Shown: positions 23,674 through 32,275, counted from the first letter of the stretch. The stretch is 56,571 nt of DNA from JBOFEH01 sp051650265 (GCA_051650265.1 JBOFIR010000175.1:1-56571), one strand, 5' to 3'. The notes: generated by a model not told the origin, from the sequence alone. Numbers and translations are program-made.

Positions 23674-24761
23674 TTGTCATCTCCTCCATATACATTACGT
23701 TCGAGATATTCTTGTGCCAGTTCATCCAAGTGATCTAAATCCCAATTATGTGAGTAAGTAGTGGTGAACTGTGGATTTTTACTTGCTAATGGGCGTGCGT
23801 TGGGGATATTTTTTTGAGCAAACTGTGTATTTTGGACATTTTGTTCCTTATCCCTTGCCTTATCAAGTTGCTCAATATCTGCAAGGGTTTTAACTTGTGA
23901 TTCATGCCAACTAGTAAGGATACGGTCGAGATAATTGAGTGTAGGCTTGTTGGTATGAGTCACAGTACGCTTGCAGCCTTCAAGTATAATCGCCATATCG
24001 AGTTTATAGGTTTCAAGCCACTTGTCGAAAAGTGTACGGTGCTGTTTGGTAATCGTTTCGCTATTCATGCCCAATGCTTTAAAAATTGTACGATATTTCT
24101 TGGTGATAGAAACTTGTTCTTTAGCATCGTCAACACTCTGGATCCCTGAGTCAACCCAAGAGAGGGCGACTTTCTCGATATAGCGGATGTGGGTATGATT
24201 ATTGGATGCGCAGTATTCCACCAAAAATTCAATCAGGTCTAGAGGCATATTAAGCCAATCATAGAGGCCATAAAGAACTTGTTGATCGGTGGAAGAAAGC
24301 ATACGACCAAGATATTTTTCACAAATCATGAAGAGCTGTGCAATGGAGTCGTGACGACGGTACATATTGAGCTCGTCCGCAGTATAAAGTGGACGTGTTT
24401 GTTGGATGAAGGTACGACTTGTTGGCGCAGGTGCTTTGACAACAAGTGGTTTTGACTGCGGAGCTTCAGGCTTCTCCGTAGTGAAGCTGATCTCAAATAA
24501 CTCATCTTCTATAGAAAAATGAATCACACCTTTTTCTTGCCAGTACTCAAGTGCTGCAAGAAATTCAGAATGAAGCATCTCTAATTTTTTGGCAATGTCC
24601 TCGATCGATGTTGAATCAGATGAGGGATTAGAGGAAAGTCCTAGAAGATAGATATAAACTTTGACATAACCCCCAAGTGCCTGTGGCATATAATCTGTCA
24701 CAAACCAGATTGGAATTTGTAGATAAGATAAATGATGTGGTAAAAAAGTAATTTGCGCCAC
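23670..24761 (-). CDS. dnaD: DnaD-family replication initiation protein
   Basis: 363 residues. The N-terminal part (1-90) resembles the DnaD/DnaB winged-helix oligomerisation domain. Two DnaD C-terminal (DnaB_2) helical domains follow, about 135-215 and 215-300, the second with the YxxxLDRIL-like motif (NYLDRILTSWHESQV). These proteins remodel origin DNA and help load the helicase. The start is GTG at 24761 behind a perfect AAAGGAGG. Coupled to dnaI by a 4-bp overlap, it mirrors the dnaB-dnaI pair of B. subtilis. Confidence 0.88.
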   Translation of the reverse strand: MAQITFLPHHLSYLQIPIWFVTDYMPQALGGYVKVYIYLLGLSSNPSSDSTSIEDIAKKLEMLHSEFLAALEYWQEKGVIHFSIEDELFEISFTTEKPEAPQSKPLVVKAPAPTSRTFIQQTRPLYTADELNMYRRHDSIAQLFMICEKYLGRMLSSTDQQVLYGLYDWLNMPLDLIEFLVEYCASNNHTHIRYIEKVALSWVDSGIQSVDDAKEQVSITKKYRTIFKALGMNSETITKQHRTLFDKWLETYKLDMAIILEGCKRTVTHTNKPTLNYLDRILTSWHESQVKTLADIEQLDKARDKEQNVQNTQFAQKNIPNARPLASKNPQFTTTYSHNWDLDHLDELAQEYLERNVYGGDDK

Positions 24762-24808
24762 CCAAGTAGCCTCCTTTCAAATGTACTGATAATGCAATAA
24801 GTATAGCA

Positions 24809-24837
24809 TAAAAGAGCCCTTCTATTCTAGAAGGGCT
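24809..24837 (-). terminator. murC terminator
   Basis: On the minus strand AGCCCTTCTA / TAGAAGGGCT with a 3-nt loop is followed by CTTTTATG. It separates murC from dnaD. Confidence 0.75.
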
Positions 24838-24842
24838 AAGAT

Positions 24843-26225
24843 TTATTGACCTAATAAAATATTAGCAATTTGGTTGACGTTACCAGCGCCCATAGTGATC
24901 ACAAGATCGCCAGGTACACAGTGTGCTAATAGATAATCTGCAATCTCTTCAAAGTCAGAAAGGTAAGTCGCATCTTTACCGAGAGCCTGAATTTTTTCCA
25001 CAATTTGCTGAGCGTGAATATCACCTGGATCTTTTTCTCTTGCAGCATAGATATCAGTGATAATCAGATGCGGTACATCAGCAAGTACTTTTGCAAAGTC
25101 ATCTAAGAATGCTCTTGTGCGTGTATAGGTATGAGGTTGGAATACCACATAAAGATCATTCTTTGGATAATCTTTCGCAACGCCAAGAGTGGCAGCAATT
25201 TCTGTTGGATGATGTGCATAGTCATCAACAATAACAACGTCATGGATGCTACCTTTGATTTCGAAGCGTTGATCAGCACCTGTAAAGTGTGGAAGTGTTT
25301 GTTGAAGGAGTGCAAACTCAAGTCCTAGGAAGTGCGCTGTTGCACAGATTGATAATGCGTTATAAACATTATGCATCCCTGGAACACCAATCTCAAGGCG
25401 TCCTACTAAATTTTCTTTATAAAAGACGTCAAATGATGGGCATGCTCTTTCGTTGATTGTAATATTACTTGCATACCAATCGTATTTTGGGTTAAGTCCA
25501 AAAGTTTCTACTGTGCAACTTGTTTCTTCAAAGAAAGGCGTGATGTTATCTGTATCACCATTGATTGCTAAGAAACCATCACTAGGGATAAGCTGTGCAA
25601 ACTTTAAGAAAGACGCATGAATTTGTGCCATATCTTTAAAGTAATCAAGATGATCTTCTTCAACGTTGAGAATGACACCAATTTGAGGGAAGAAACCTAG
25701 GAAACTATTGCAGTATTCACAAGCTTCTGTAAGGAAGTAGTGATGACCGCCAATACGGATATTACCTCCCATTGATTTGAGGATCCCCCCTACAGTAATT
25801 GTAGGATCAAGGTCGCCTCCAATAAGTACTTCTGAGAGCATAGAAGTTGTTGTTGTCTTACCGTGTGTACCTGCGATACAGATTGGAACCTCATAAGTAT
25901 GCATGAGATAACCAAGGAATTCTGAACGTGTAGCAAGTGAAAGGTCAAGTTCTTTCGCTTTGATGAGTTCAGGGTTCTCAGCTGCGATAGCTGCTGTATA
26001 GACGATCAGGTCAAGATCTGGAGTAATATGCTCAGCTGAATGGTTTGTATAAACATTCAGACCTATTTTTTCTAAATGTAAAGTTGTGTTTGAAGCTTTC
26101 ATATCTGAACCGCTTACAATGTGGCCTCTTTGATGCATAATTTCAGCTAGGCCACTCATACTAATACCACCGATGCCAATAAAATGAATTCTTTGTGGGC
26201 AGTTATCTAAATTAATCTTTGACAT
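24843..26225 (-). CDS. murC: UDP-N-acetylmuramate--L-alanine ligase
   Basis: Adds the first amino acid of the peptidoglycan stem using ATP. The 460 residues include the N-terminal Rossmann motif RIHFIGIGGISMSGLAEIM, the Mur ligase ATP loop CIAGTHGKTTTTSMLSEVL, the central VDDYAHHPTEIAATL and the closing VITMGAGNVNQIANILL. The longer frame from 26246 is rejected because AAAGGATT precedes the ATG at 26225. It stands alone, apart from the main dcw cluster, with its own promoter and terminator. Confidence 0.97.
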   Translation of the reverse strand: MSKINLDNCPQRIHFIGIGGISMSGLAEIMHQRGHIVSGSDMKASNTTLHLEKIGLNVYTNHSAEHITPDLDLIVYTAAIAAENPELIKAKELDLSLATRSEFLGYLMHTYEVPICIAGTHGKTTTTSMLSEVLIGGDLDPTITVGGILKSMGGNIRIGGHHYFLTEACEYCNSFLGFFPQIGVILNVEEDHLDYFKDMAQIHASFLKFAQLIPSDGFLAINGDTDNITPFFEETSCTVETFGLNPKYDWYASNITINERACPSFDVFYKENLVGRLEIGVPGMHNVYNALSICATAHFLGLEFALLQQTLPHFTGADQRFEIKGSIHDVVIVDDYAHHPTEIAATLGVAKDYPKNDLYVVFQPHTYTRTRAFLDDFAKVLADVPHLIITDIYAAREKDPGDIHAQQIVEKIQALGKDATYLSDFEEIADYLLAHCVPGDLVITMGAGNVNQIANILLGQ

Positions 26226-26277
26226 GTGATTAATCCTTTCAATCAAATTAGTTTAAAATCTCATAGACTTTAGTGTT

Positions 26278-26306
26278 ATTATACTATACACTATGTATAC
26301 AATAAA
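26278..26306 (-). promoter_or_regulatory. murC promoter
   Basis: Minus strand: TTTATT (26301-26306), 17 bp, TATAAT (26278-26283). The spacer holds TATACA-CTA-TGTATA (26285-26299), a perfect 6-bp palindrome around 3 bp. AT content is high, so this may be chance. Confidence 0.5.
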
Positions 26307-26436
26307 TATGAATATGAGGATTATAGGCCTCTTTTTATATTATATACTAAAATACAAGAATCTATTATAAAAGAAATTTTGAGTGTATAATGTGAATGTT
26401 AGGATAAAAAATCTTTTAAATATTCGAAGAATGGAG

Positions 26437-26442
26437 TATAAT
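26437..26442 (+). promoter_or_regulatory. -10 box of purR
   Basis: TATAAT 37 bp before the purR ATG. The -35 region (TTTTAA at 26414-26419) is weak. A TTCGAA element at 26423-26428 inside the spacer resembles half a PurBox, so autoregulation is possible. Confidence 0.4.
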
Positions 26443-26478
26443 GAACTCATATATGAAATGCAAAAGGAGCTTTAAAAG

Positions 26479-27294
26479 ATGAGAAAAGTACAGAAAAATG
26501 AACGTATTGGTGTAATCTGTAGTATTTTAACAGAGAACCCAAATCAGATTTTTACACTAACACATTTTTGTGATTTGTTCGACTGTGCAAAATCAACTAT
26601 TAGTGAAGATTTAGATGTCATCAAACAAATGTTTGGACATTACGGATTAGGAAATATTGAAACTGTAGCAGGTGCAGCAGGCGGGGTTTATTATAATCCA
26701 CTTATGACGCAGGAGCAAATGGCAGCGTTTACACAGGAGCTTTGTCAGCAATTAGAGAGTCCAGATCGTCTACTACCTGGCGGTTATATTTATACAAATG
26801 ATATTTTATATTCTCCAGATACTTCAAAGAAAATAGGACAAGCACTAGCGAGTATGTTCTGTGGCGCACATATTGATTATGTTATTACAGTAGAGACAAA
26901 GGGAATTCCTATCGCATTAATGACTGCAAGAGCACTCAACAAACCACTTGTAGTTGTTCGTAATCAAAGTAAGATTACAGATGGTACAGTAATCTATATG
27001 AATTATATCACAGGAAGTAACAGACGTGTCAAAACCATGTGTCTTTCAACAAGAGCCATCAAAAAAGGGTCTAAAGTACTCTTTATAGATGACTTTATGA
27101 AAGCTGGGGGGACAGCAAAAGGGATTATTGACCTTGTGCAGGAGTTTGAGTCAGAGCTTGTTGGTGTAGGTGTACTTATGGCCATCAAAGAGCCAGAAAA
27201 TAAATTAGTACAAGATTTTAAGACGCTTTTATGGTTAGATGATGTCGAGCCAGATAGTCGTGAAGTAAAAATTTACAGCTCATTTGAAGCTTAA
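26479..27294 (+). CDS. purR: Pur operon repressor PurR
   Basis: The Gram-positive PurR, a winged-helix plus phosphoribosyltransferase-fold repressor released by PRPP. The 271 residues show the N-terminal HTH (KNERIGVICSILTENPNQIF, then CDLFDCAKSTISEDLDVIKQ) and a PRT domain with the PRPP loop VLFIDDFMKAGGTAKG. The fold is regulatory; it lacks enzyme activity in known members. In B. subtilis purR is followed by yabJ, spoVG and gcaD; here an ECF sigma pair and glgCD intervene. RBS AAAGGAG lies before the ATG. Confidence 0.96.
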   Translation: MRKVQKNERIGVICSILTENPNQIFTLTHFCDLFDCAKSTISEDLDVIKQMFGHYGLGNIETVAGAAGGVYYNPLMTQEQMAAFTQELCQQLESPDRLLPGGYIYTNDILYSPDTSKKIGQALASMFCGAHIDYVITVETKGIPIALMTARALNKPLVVVRNQSKITDGTVIYMNYITGSNRRVKTMCLSTRAIKKGSKVLFIDDFMKAGGTAKGIIDLVQEFESELVGVGVLMAIKEPENKLVQDFKTLLWLDDVEPDSREVKIYSSFEA

Positions 27295-27310
27295 TTAAAT
27301 AGAAAAAATA

Positions 27311-27339
27311 AAAAAACATCCTAACTAGGATGTTTTTTT
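27311..27339 (+). terminator. purR terminator
   Basis: AAAAAACATCCTA / TAGGATGTTTTTTT hairpin with a tight loop and a T run. After it (27340-27505) I see only a TATAAT at 27474-27479 that may serve the sigma gene. Confidence 0.85.
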
Positions 27340-27505
27340 ATTTTTTGTTCTTTAGCTGCCGAACTTTTTAGCGCGCTAGATTGTATAGTAAGTGTTAACA
27401 CAGTAGTATAAGGCCTAATACTAAAAGAGTTAAAATTTTGAAAAAATACCAAACGAGATAGCTTTTAAACTTGTATAATAGGAAGAAGTAGTAGGGGAAG
27501 GGGTT

Positions 27506-28042
27506 ATGGCAGTGAATATATCGAAAGAAGAGGCAGCTAAAATTTATGAGGAACATGGCGATTATGTATATAAGGTAGCGCTATTTCTAACTAAGTCAAG
27601 GGTAGTAGCAGATGATATTACTCAAGAAGTATTTATTCAGGTATATATGAAGTATCACATGTATGATCAGGAGAGAGCATTTAAACCATGGCTCTACCAG
27701 ATTGTATTAAATAAGGTTAGAAATACACTTAAAAGCCAACGCTATTACTTTGACCTAGATTATATAAAAGAAAAAGCATCTTGGCATAATGTAGAGGCAC
27801 AGGTACTTCAAACAGAAGAAGAACAACAATTATGGTTGCAGGTTAATAAACTCAGTCTGAAGACGCGTGAAGTAATTGTATTGCATTATTATATGGGATT
27901 AAAACTTGAGGAAGTAGCACAGGTGCTAGAGATTCCTTTAGGAACTTGTAAGTCACGTTTAGGAGCAGGATTGGTAAAGCTCAGACAAGAACTGTCAATT
28001 AAAGAAGTCGCATATATAGGAAGGGGCGAATCTTATGAGTGA
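27506..28042 (+). CDS. ECF-type RNA polymerase sigma factor
   Basis: 178 residues with region 2 at about 12-80 (YVYKVALFLTKSRVVADDIT then QEVFIQVYMKYHMYD) and region 4 at about 115-165 (KLSLKTREVIVLHYYMGLKL then EIPLGTCKSRLGAGLVKLR). Region 3 is absent, as in group 4 sigma factors. RBS GGGGAAGGGG lies close to the ATG. The stop overlaps the next gene by 8 bp, which is the usual sigma/anti-sigma coupling. Its target promoters are not identifiable; glgC just downstream has a sigma-A-like promoter. Confidence 0.92.
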   Translation: MAVNISKEEAAKIYEEHGDYVYKVALFLTKSRVVADDITQEVFIQVYMKYHMYDQERAFKPWLYQIVLNKVRNTLKSQRYYFDLDYIKEKASWHNVEAQVLQTEEEQQLWLQVNKLSLKTREVIVLHYYMGLKLEEVAQVLEIPLGTCKSRLGAGLVKLRQELSIKEVAYIGRGESYE

Positions 28043-29048
28043 AAATAGTACTAAAAAGGTATTGCACAAGATGTTAGAGCAAGAAAAGTCAAAGAAAGAA
28101 TTTGAGGAAATATGGAGCAGGTATGAAATGCAAAAATCTCCTAGTAGAAAGAGAATCAAACTTAAAAAAGTACTAGCGGTTGTTGCAGCTGTGATTTGTT
28201 TAGGGACTGGGGCGGTACTTTCAGCGAACTATACACGCATACAGGATAATATAGCCTATAGATATGAAAATGATGAAATGGTCTTAGGAAGCTGGAAGGT
28301 TATTGATCTTGTGAAAAAACCAGAGCAATTTATACCAGGAGAAGTATTTGGGATGAAAGAATCTTATTTAAAACAAATGACTTTTAAAGAAGATGGTATA
28401 CTTGAGTTAGTTTGTGAAAGTAAGGGTAAGATGTTTTCTATAGAAGATCATACGCGAACTTGGACAAAGGGACATGTGTTAGATAAAGAAAATATGACAG
28501 ACAGTACCTATACAATTCAAGATATAGAAGGAAAAGACTATATGTTTTATGAATGGAAGAATAGAGATTATACGAGGGGATTGGATGCAATGCCAGGGTA
28601 TTATGTTTTGGAACGTATCGCATTCGATGAGGCAGTGTGTGTTGTTAATCAAGGCGTTATAGATAATATTGATAAAGTGTTTATAGATCATGAAGTCATG
28701 AAAGGTCATTGGGAAACGATTGGATTTGTAGATGAAATAGAGCAATTTGATCCTGATGGCAAATACTTTGATCCTAATGGCAAATACGACATGAGTGATC
28801 TTTTACTTAGAGCAATGAATATTCTTGATGAAGGGAAGATAGAAGTGAATGCAGGAGATGGTATGGGAGCTGCACCGGGATTAAGATGGACAGATAATAT
28901 GATTATAAGTAAAGTGGACCAAACAGCAAGTTTATGCACGATCAAAGAGATAGGGGGTCAGACTTATATGTTCTATGAATGGAAAAGTGGCGACTATAGT
29001 ATTCGTGGTCTTGATCCATCCTATTATGTTCTCAAAAAAGTACAATAA
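28035..29048 (+). CDS. Probable anti-sigma factor with two repeated extracellular domains
   Basis: 337 residues: a charged cytoplasmic N-terminus (1-45), one membrane helix (about 48-66), then two copies of a roughly 120-residue domain outside. Copy 1 starts LGSWKVIDLVKKPEQF, copy 2 KGHWETIGFVDEIEQFDPD; both end in YMFYEWK...YYVL[EK][RK][IV]. The same repeat is known at the C-terminus of BlaR1-like proteins. No HCC zinc motif is seen in the N-terminus, so calling it an anti-sigma rests on its overlap with the sigma gene and topology. What it senses is unknown. Confidence 0.7.
   Translation: MSENSTKKVLHKMLEQEKSKKEFEEIWSRYEMQKSPSRKRIKLKKVLAVVAAVICLGTGAVLSANYTRIQDNIAYRYENDEMVLGSWKVIDLVKKPEQFIPGEVFGMKESYLKQMTFKEDGILELVCESKGKMFSIEDHTRTWTKGHVLDKENMTDSTYTIQDIEGKDYMFYEWKNRDYTRGLDAMPGYYVLERIAFDEAVCVVNQGVIDNIDKVFIDHEVMKGHWETIGFVDEIEQFDPDGKYFDPNGKYDMSDLLLRAMNILDEGKIEVNAGDGMGAAPGLRWTDNMIISKVDQTASLCTIKEIGGQTYMFYEWKSGDYSIRGLDPSYYVLKKVQ
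28746..28787 (+). repeat. 21-bp tandem duplication in the anti-sigma gene
   Basis: Two units at 28746-28766 and 28767-28787 differ by one base (TGATGG against TAATGG). They encode FDPDGKY-FDPNGKY at the start of the second extracellular domain. The insert is absent from the first domain copy. Confidence 0.85.
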
Positions 29049-29058
29049 GCTAAAATGT

Positions 29059-29089
29059 ACGAGCCTAAAAAAATAGGCTCGTCTTTTTG
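29059..29089 (+). terminator. Terminator after the sigma/anti-sigma pair
   Basis: ACGAGCCTA / TAGGCTCGT with an A-rich loop, followed by CTTTTT. Confidence 0.88.
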
Positions 29090-29201
29090 TTGGGAAAGTC
29101 ACCATAAAAATGGAGAAAAAATAAGTATATACTGTATAAAAATTTGCAAATAATATATTTTTACCTATAAATTTTAATACTTGTAATATTATGAAATATT
29201 A

Positions 29202-29230
29202 TTGTAAAAAAAAACCATTTATGATAAAAT
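29202..29230 (+). promoter_or_regulatory. glgC promoter
   Basis: TTGTAA (29202-29207), 17 bp, TAAAAT (29225-29230), about 50 bp before the ATG. Surrounding DNA is very AT-rich. Confidence 0.45.
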
Positions 29231-29282
29231 AAGCTTAAATCTTTAGGCAAAAATAGGTTTTTTTATATTAGGAGGAGTGTAT

Positions 29283-30545
29283 ATGGATAAAAAAGAGATG
29301 ATTGCAATGCTCTTGGCGGGTGGACAAGGTAGCAGATTAGGCGTACTCACCAAAGAAATTGCTAAACCAGCGGTAATGTTTGGGGGCAAATACCGTATTA
29401 TAGATTTCCCATTAAGTAACTGTATCAATTCAGGTATTGATACAGTAGGGGTTTTAACACAATATGAACCATTACTTTTAACAAAGCACATTGGGATCGG
29501 AATTCCTTGGGATTTAGATAGAAAATATGGTGGGGTGACCATATTATCTCCATATGTAAAGGGTACACAAGGGGAATGGTACTCTGGTACAGCGAATGCT
29601 ATTTACCAAAATATTAAGTACATAGATAGTTATGATCCAGAATACGTACTGATTTTATCTGGGGATCATGTTTATAAGATGGATTATAGTGAAATGTTAG
29701 AATTCCATAAAGAGAAAGGTGCTAAAGCAACGATTGCAGTTATGGAAGTACCACTTGAGATTGCTAACCAATTTGGGATTATGAATACAGATGATACAGA
29801 CCGTATTGTTGAATTTGAGGAAAAACCAAAAAATCCAAAGAGTGACTTAGCATCTATGGGAATCTATATCTTCACATGGAAGTCTTTAAGACAAGCCTTA
29901 ATTGAAGATAATACTATTCATGAGGATAGTGATTTTGGTAAGCATATTATTCCTACAATGATCGATCGTAGTGAAGATGTGTACGCATACCGATTCAAAG
30001 ACTACTGGAAAGATATTGGAACAGTAGAAGCTTACTGGCAAGCAAATATGGAGCTCACTTATACACTTCCAGAGTTCAATTTATATGACGAGTTTTGGCA
30101 AATCTATACGAACCTAGATCATCAACCACCACAGTATATTAGTGATACAGCAGTTGTAGAGCAATCACTTTTATCTGAGGGCTGTGAAGTTGCTGGTAAA
30201 GTATTTAATTCAGTATTAGGCCCACGTGTCATCATTGAAGAGGGGGCAATTGTTAGAAATTCAATTATTATGCAAGATAGTATCATTAAAAAAGATGCAA
30301 TGGTAGAACGTTGTATTGTATCCGAACAAAGTACTATTGGTGAGAATACATATATTGGACAAGGTGAAAATAAACCACATGAAACGAAGCAACACATTTA
30401 TTATAGTGGGATTACTGTAGTGGGGACGCAGACAGAAATACCTAAAAATATTGTGATCGGTAAAAACTGTGAGATTAGTGGAGCGACACAGAAAGAGCAT
30501 TATGAAAACGGAAAATTAGAGAGTGGCCGTTCACTTATTGTCTAA
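29283..30545 (+). CDS. glgC: Glucose-1-phosphate adenylyltransferase, catalytic subunit
   Basis: Makes ADP-glucose, the first step to glycogen. The 420-residue protein has the pyrophosphorylase signature GGQGSRLGVLTKEIAKPAV, the PLSNCINSGI block, the catalytic-aspartate segment LSGDHVYKMDY, and EFEEKPKNPKSD, all intact, plus a C-terminal left-handed beta helix from about residue 290. A GTG at 29277 is possible, but the ATG at 29283 is 7 nt from AGGAGG. It pairs with glgD 13 bp downstream. No glgA, glgB or glgP is nearby. Confidence 0.95.
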   Translation: MDKKEMIAMLLAGGQGSRLGVLTKEIAKPAVMFGGKYRIIDFPLSNCINSGIDTVGVLTQYEPLLLTKHIGIGIPWDLDRKYGGVTILSPYVKGTQGEWYSGTANAIYQNIKYIDSYDPEYVLILSGDHVYKMDYSEMLEFHKEKGAKATIAVMEVPLEIANQFGIMNTDDTDRIVEFEEKPKNPKSDLASMGIYIFTWKSLRQALIEDNTIHEDSDFGKHIIPTMIDRSEDVYAYRFKDYWKDIGTVEAYWQANMELTYTLPEFNLYDEFWQIYTNLDHQPPQYISDTAVVEQSLLSEGCEVAGKVFNSVLGPRVIIEEGAIVRNSIIMQDSIIKKDAMVERCIVSEQSTIGENTYIGQGENKPHETKQHIYYSGITVVGTQTEIPKNIVIGKNCEISGATQKEHYENGKLESGRSLIV

Positions 30546-30558
30546 GGGGGAGTAGAAG

Positions 30559-31668
30559 ATGAAAGCGATTGGAATTATATTAGCGGGTGGAAAAAGAAAT
30601 GCATTAGGGGATCTTACCAATAAAAGAAATTTAGCTGCAATGCCAGTAGGCGGTTCTTATAGAGCGATTGACTTTGCACTAAGTAATTTGAGTAATTCAG
30701 GGATCAAAAAAGTTGCGATTATTGCGCAGCATAATACAAGATCTCTTTCAGATCATACAAGTTCATCTAAGTGGTGGGATTTTGGTCGTAAGAAAACAGG
30801 ATTATTCTTATTGACACCACATATGAATAGCACAGAAACTTTAGATTTTAAAGGCACAGCAGATGCTATTTACCAAAATATAGAATTCTTAAAGAAGAGC
30901 AATCAACCTTATGTGGTGATTGTCTCAGGAGAACAAATTTACAAAGTTGATTTTAATAAGGTAATTAAGTATCACGAGGAAAAAGAGTCAGATATTACAA
31001 TTATCTGTAAGGATATGAATAACTATGACCTTCAAGACTATGGGGTTATGGGGCTAGATTCAGATAATAAAATGGTAGATTTTGAAGAAAAACCACTTGA
31101 TGCACAATTTACAACAGCATCATTGGGTATGTATGTAATAGGAAGAGAATTACTCATCCATCTTTTAGAAGAGTTAGAAAGTGAAGGGCGTTATAGTATT
31201 GTTAACGATATTATCGTGAGATACAGAAGGAAGCTTAAGATCTATGGCTATAAGTTTGAGGGGTATTGGCAAACACTTAAGGATGTCAACTCATTCTATC
31301 AAGTCAATATGGATCTCTTAAATCCTGAAATTAGAAATATGCTGTTCAATAGCTATCCTTATATTGCGACAAAAGCAAAAGATGAGCCACCAGCAAAATT
31401 CAATGATAATGCAAATGTCTCAACAAGTATTATTAGTGGTGGAGATATTGTGAATGGTACGGTGGAACATTCAGTACTCTTTAGAAAAGTTTTTGTAGGT
31501 GAGGATGCAATTATCAGAAATTCTATTATTATGGAAGGCTGTACGATTGGACGCGGTGCAGTCATTGAGAATGCAATACTTGATAAACAGGTTTATGTGT
31601 CAGAAGGACAGCGTATTATAGGTACACCACAGAACATTTTAGTGGTACAAAAACGCAGTATTGTCTAA
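30559..31668 (+). CDS. glgD: GlgD, regulatory subunit of ADP-glucose pyrophosphorylase
   Basis: 369 residues, homologous to GlgC but degenerate where catalysis happens. The nucleotide loop reads GGKRNALGDLTNKRNLAAMP in place of GGxGxRL, and the catalytic SGDH is SGEQ (VVIVSGEQIYKVDF). Firmicute GlgD proteins are poorly active alone and stimulate GlgC in a mixed tetramer. It keeps a nucleotidyltransferase-like domain and a beta-helix end. RBS GGGGGAG lies before the ATG; it is transcribed with glgC. Confidence 0.93.
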   Translation: MKAIGIILAGGKRNALGDLTNKRNLAAMPVGGSYRAIDFALSNLSNSGIKKVAIIAQHNTRSLSDHTSSSKWWDFGRKKTGLFLLTPHMNSTETLDFKGTADAIYQNIEFLKKSNQPYVVIVSGEQIYKVDFNKVIKYHEEKESDITIICKDMNNYDLQDYGVMGLDSDNKMVDFEEKPLDAQFTTASLGMYVIGRELLIHLLEELESEGRYSIVNDIIVRYRRKLKIYGYKFEGYWQTLKDVNSFYQVNMDLLNPEIRNMLFNSYPYIATKAKDEPPAKFNDNANVSTSIISGGDIVNGTVEHSVLFRKVFVGEDAIIRNSIIMEGCTIGRGAVIENAILDKQVYVSEGQRIIGTPQNILVVQKRSIV

Positions 31669-31745
31669 AAACATAATTAAAATTCTTATTTGTATAAATT
31701 AGCTGAAAAAAATACAAATTTATATTATGAACTTAGAAAAAAATA

Positions 31746-31774
31746 TTGATTATTGGAAAAAAATAATATATAAT
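31746..31774 (+). promoter_or_regulatory. spoVG promoter
   Basis: TTGATT (31746-31751), 17 bp, TATAAT (31769-31774), with a second TATAAT at 31781-31786. This is a sigma-A type; a sigma-H site as in B. subtilis spoVG is not obvious. Confidence 0.65.
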
Positions 31775-31845
31775 CTAAATTATAATAAAACTGGCTTAAG
31801 GGGTAGCTTAGGCTTTAAGTCTAACGAAACAGGAGGGTTTTGCTA

Positions 31846-32151
31846 ATGGAAATTACAGATATCAGAGTGAGAAAGATTAACAAAGATGGAAAGATGAAAG
31901 CTGTGGTTTCAGTTACATTTGATAACGAGTTTGTTGTACATGATATCAAAGTGATTGAAGGGGACAAAGGGAGCTTCATCGCAATGCCAAGCCGTAAAAC
32001 ATTAGATGGAGAATTTAGAGACATTGCACATCCAATCAACTCTGAAACAAGAGATCGTATCCAAAAAACAGTACTTGAAAAGTACGAAATGGTACTTCTT
32101 TCAGAAGATGATATGAGTGCTGAAGAAGTAGCAATTGGTGAAGATTACTAA
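31846..32151 (+). CDS. spoVG: Septation/RNA-DNA binding regulator SpoVG
   Basis: A 101-residue protein starting MEITDIRVRKINKDGKMKAV, with the family block DNEFVVHDIKVIEG and FIAMPSRKTLDGEFRDIAHP. SpoVG binds RNA and DNA and affects asymmetric septation, cell wall and stress genes. The first in-frame codon upstream is a TTG at 31840; the ATG at 31846 has the right 9-nt spacing from AGGAGG. It precedes glmU, as in B. subtilis. Confidence 0.97.
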   Translation: MEITDIRVRKINKDGKMKAVVSVTFDNEFVVHDIKVIEGDKGSFIAMPSRKTLDGEFRDIAHPINSETRDRIQKTVLEKYEMVLLSEDDMSAEEVAIGEDY

Positions 32152-32164
32152 AATCATACATATT

Positions 32165-32195
32165 AAAGCCACTCAAGTATATTGAGTGGCTTTTT
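32165..32195 (+). terminator. spoVG terminator
   Basis: AAAGCCACTCAA / TTGAGTGGCTTT perfect 12-bp stem, followed by T. Confidence 0.9.
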
Positions 32196-32275
32196 GTATT
32201 GAGACAGGAGTACTTGCATAAAATAATAGGAAGTGAGAAAATAAATCCCATAATAGTTGAAAGGAAGTAACATAT

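Noticed and set aside
22681..24761. dnaI-dnaD as transposon (IstB) or phage replication genes
   Set aside because: The zinc cluster, two DnaD domains, normal codon use and the absence of any transposase or phage gene fit chromosomal primosome genes.
27369..27378. GC-rich palindrome TAGCGCGCTA before the ECF sigma gene
   Set aside because: Only 10 bp, no second copy, and not placed at a recognisable promoter; noted but not supported as an operator.
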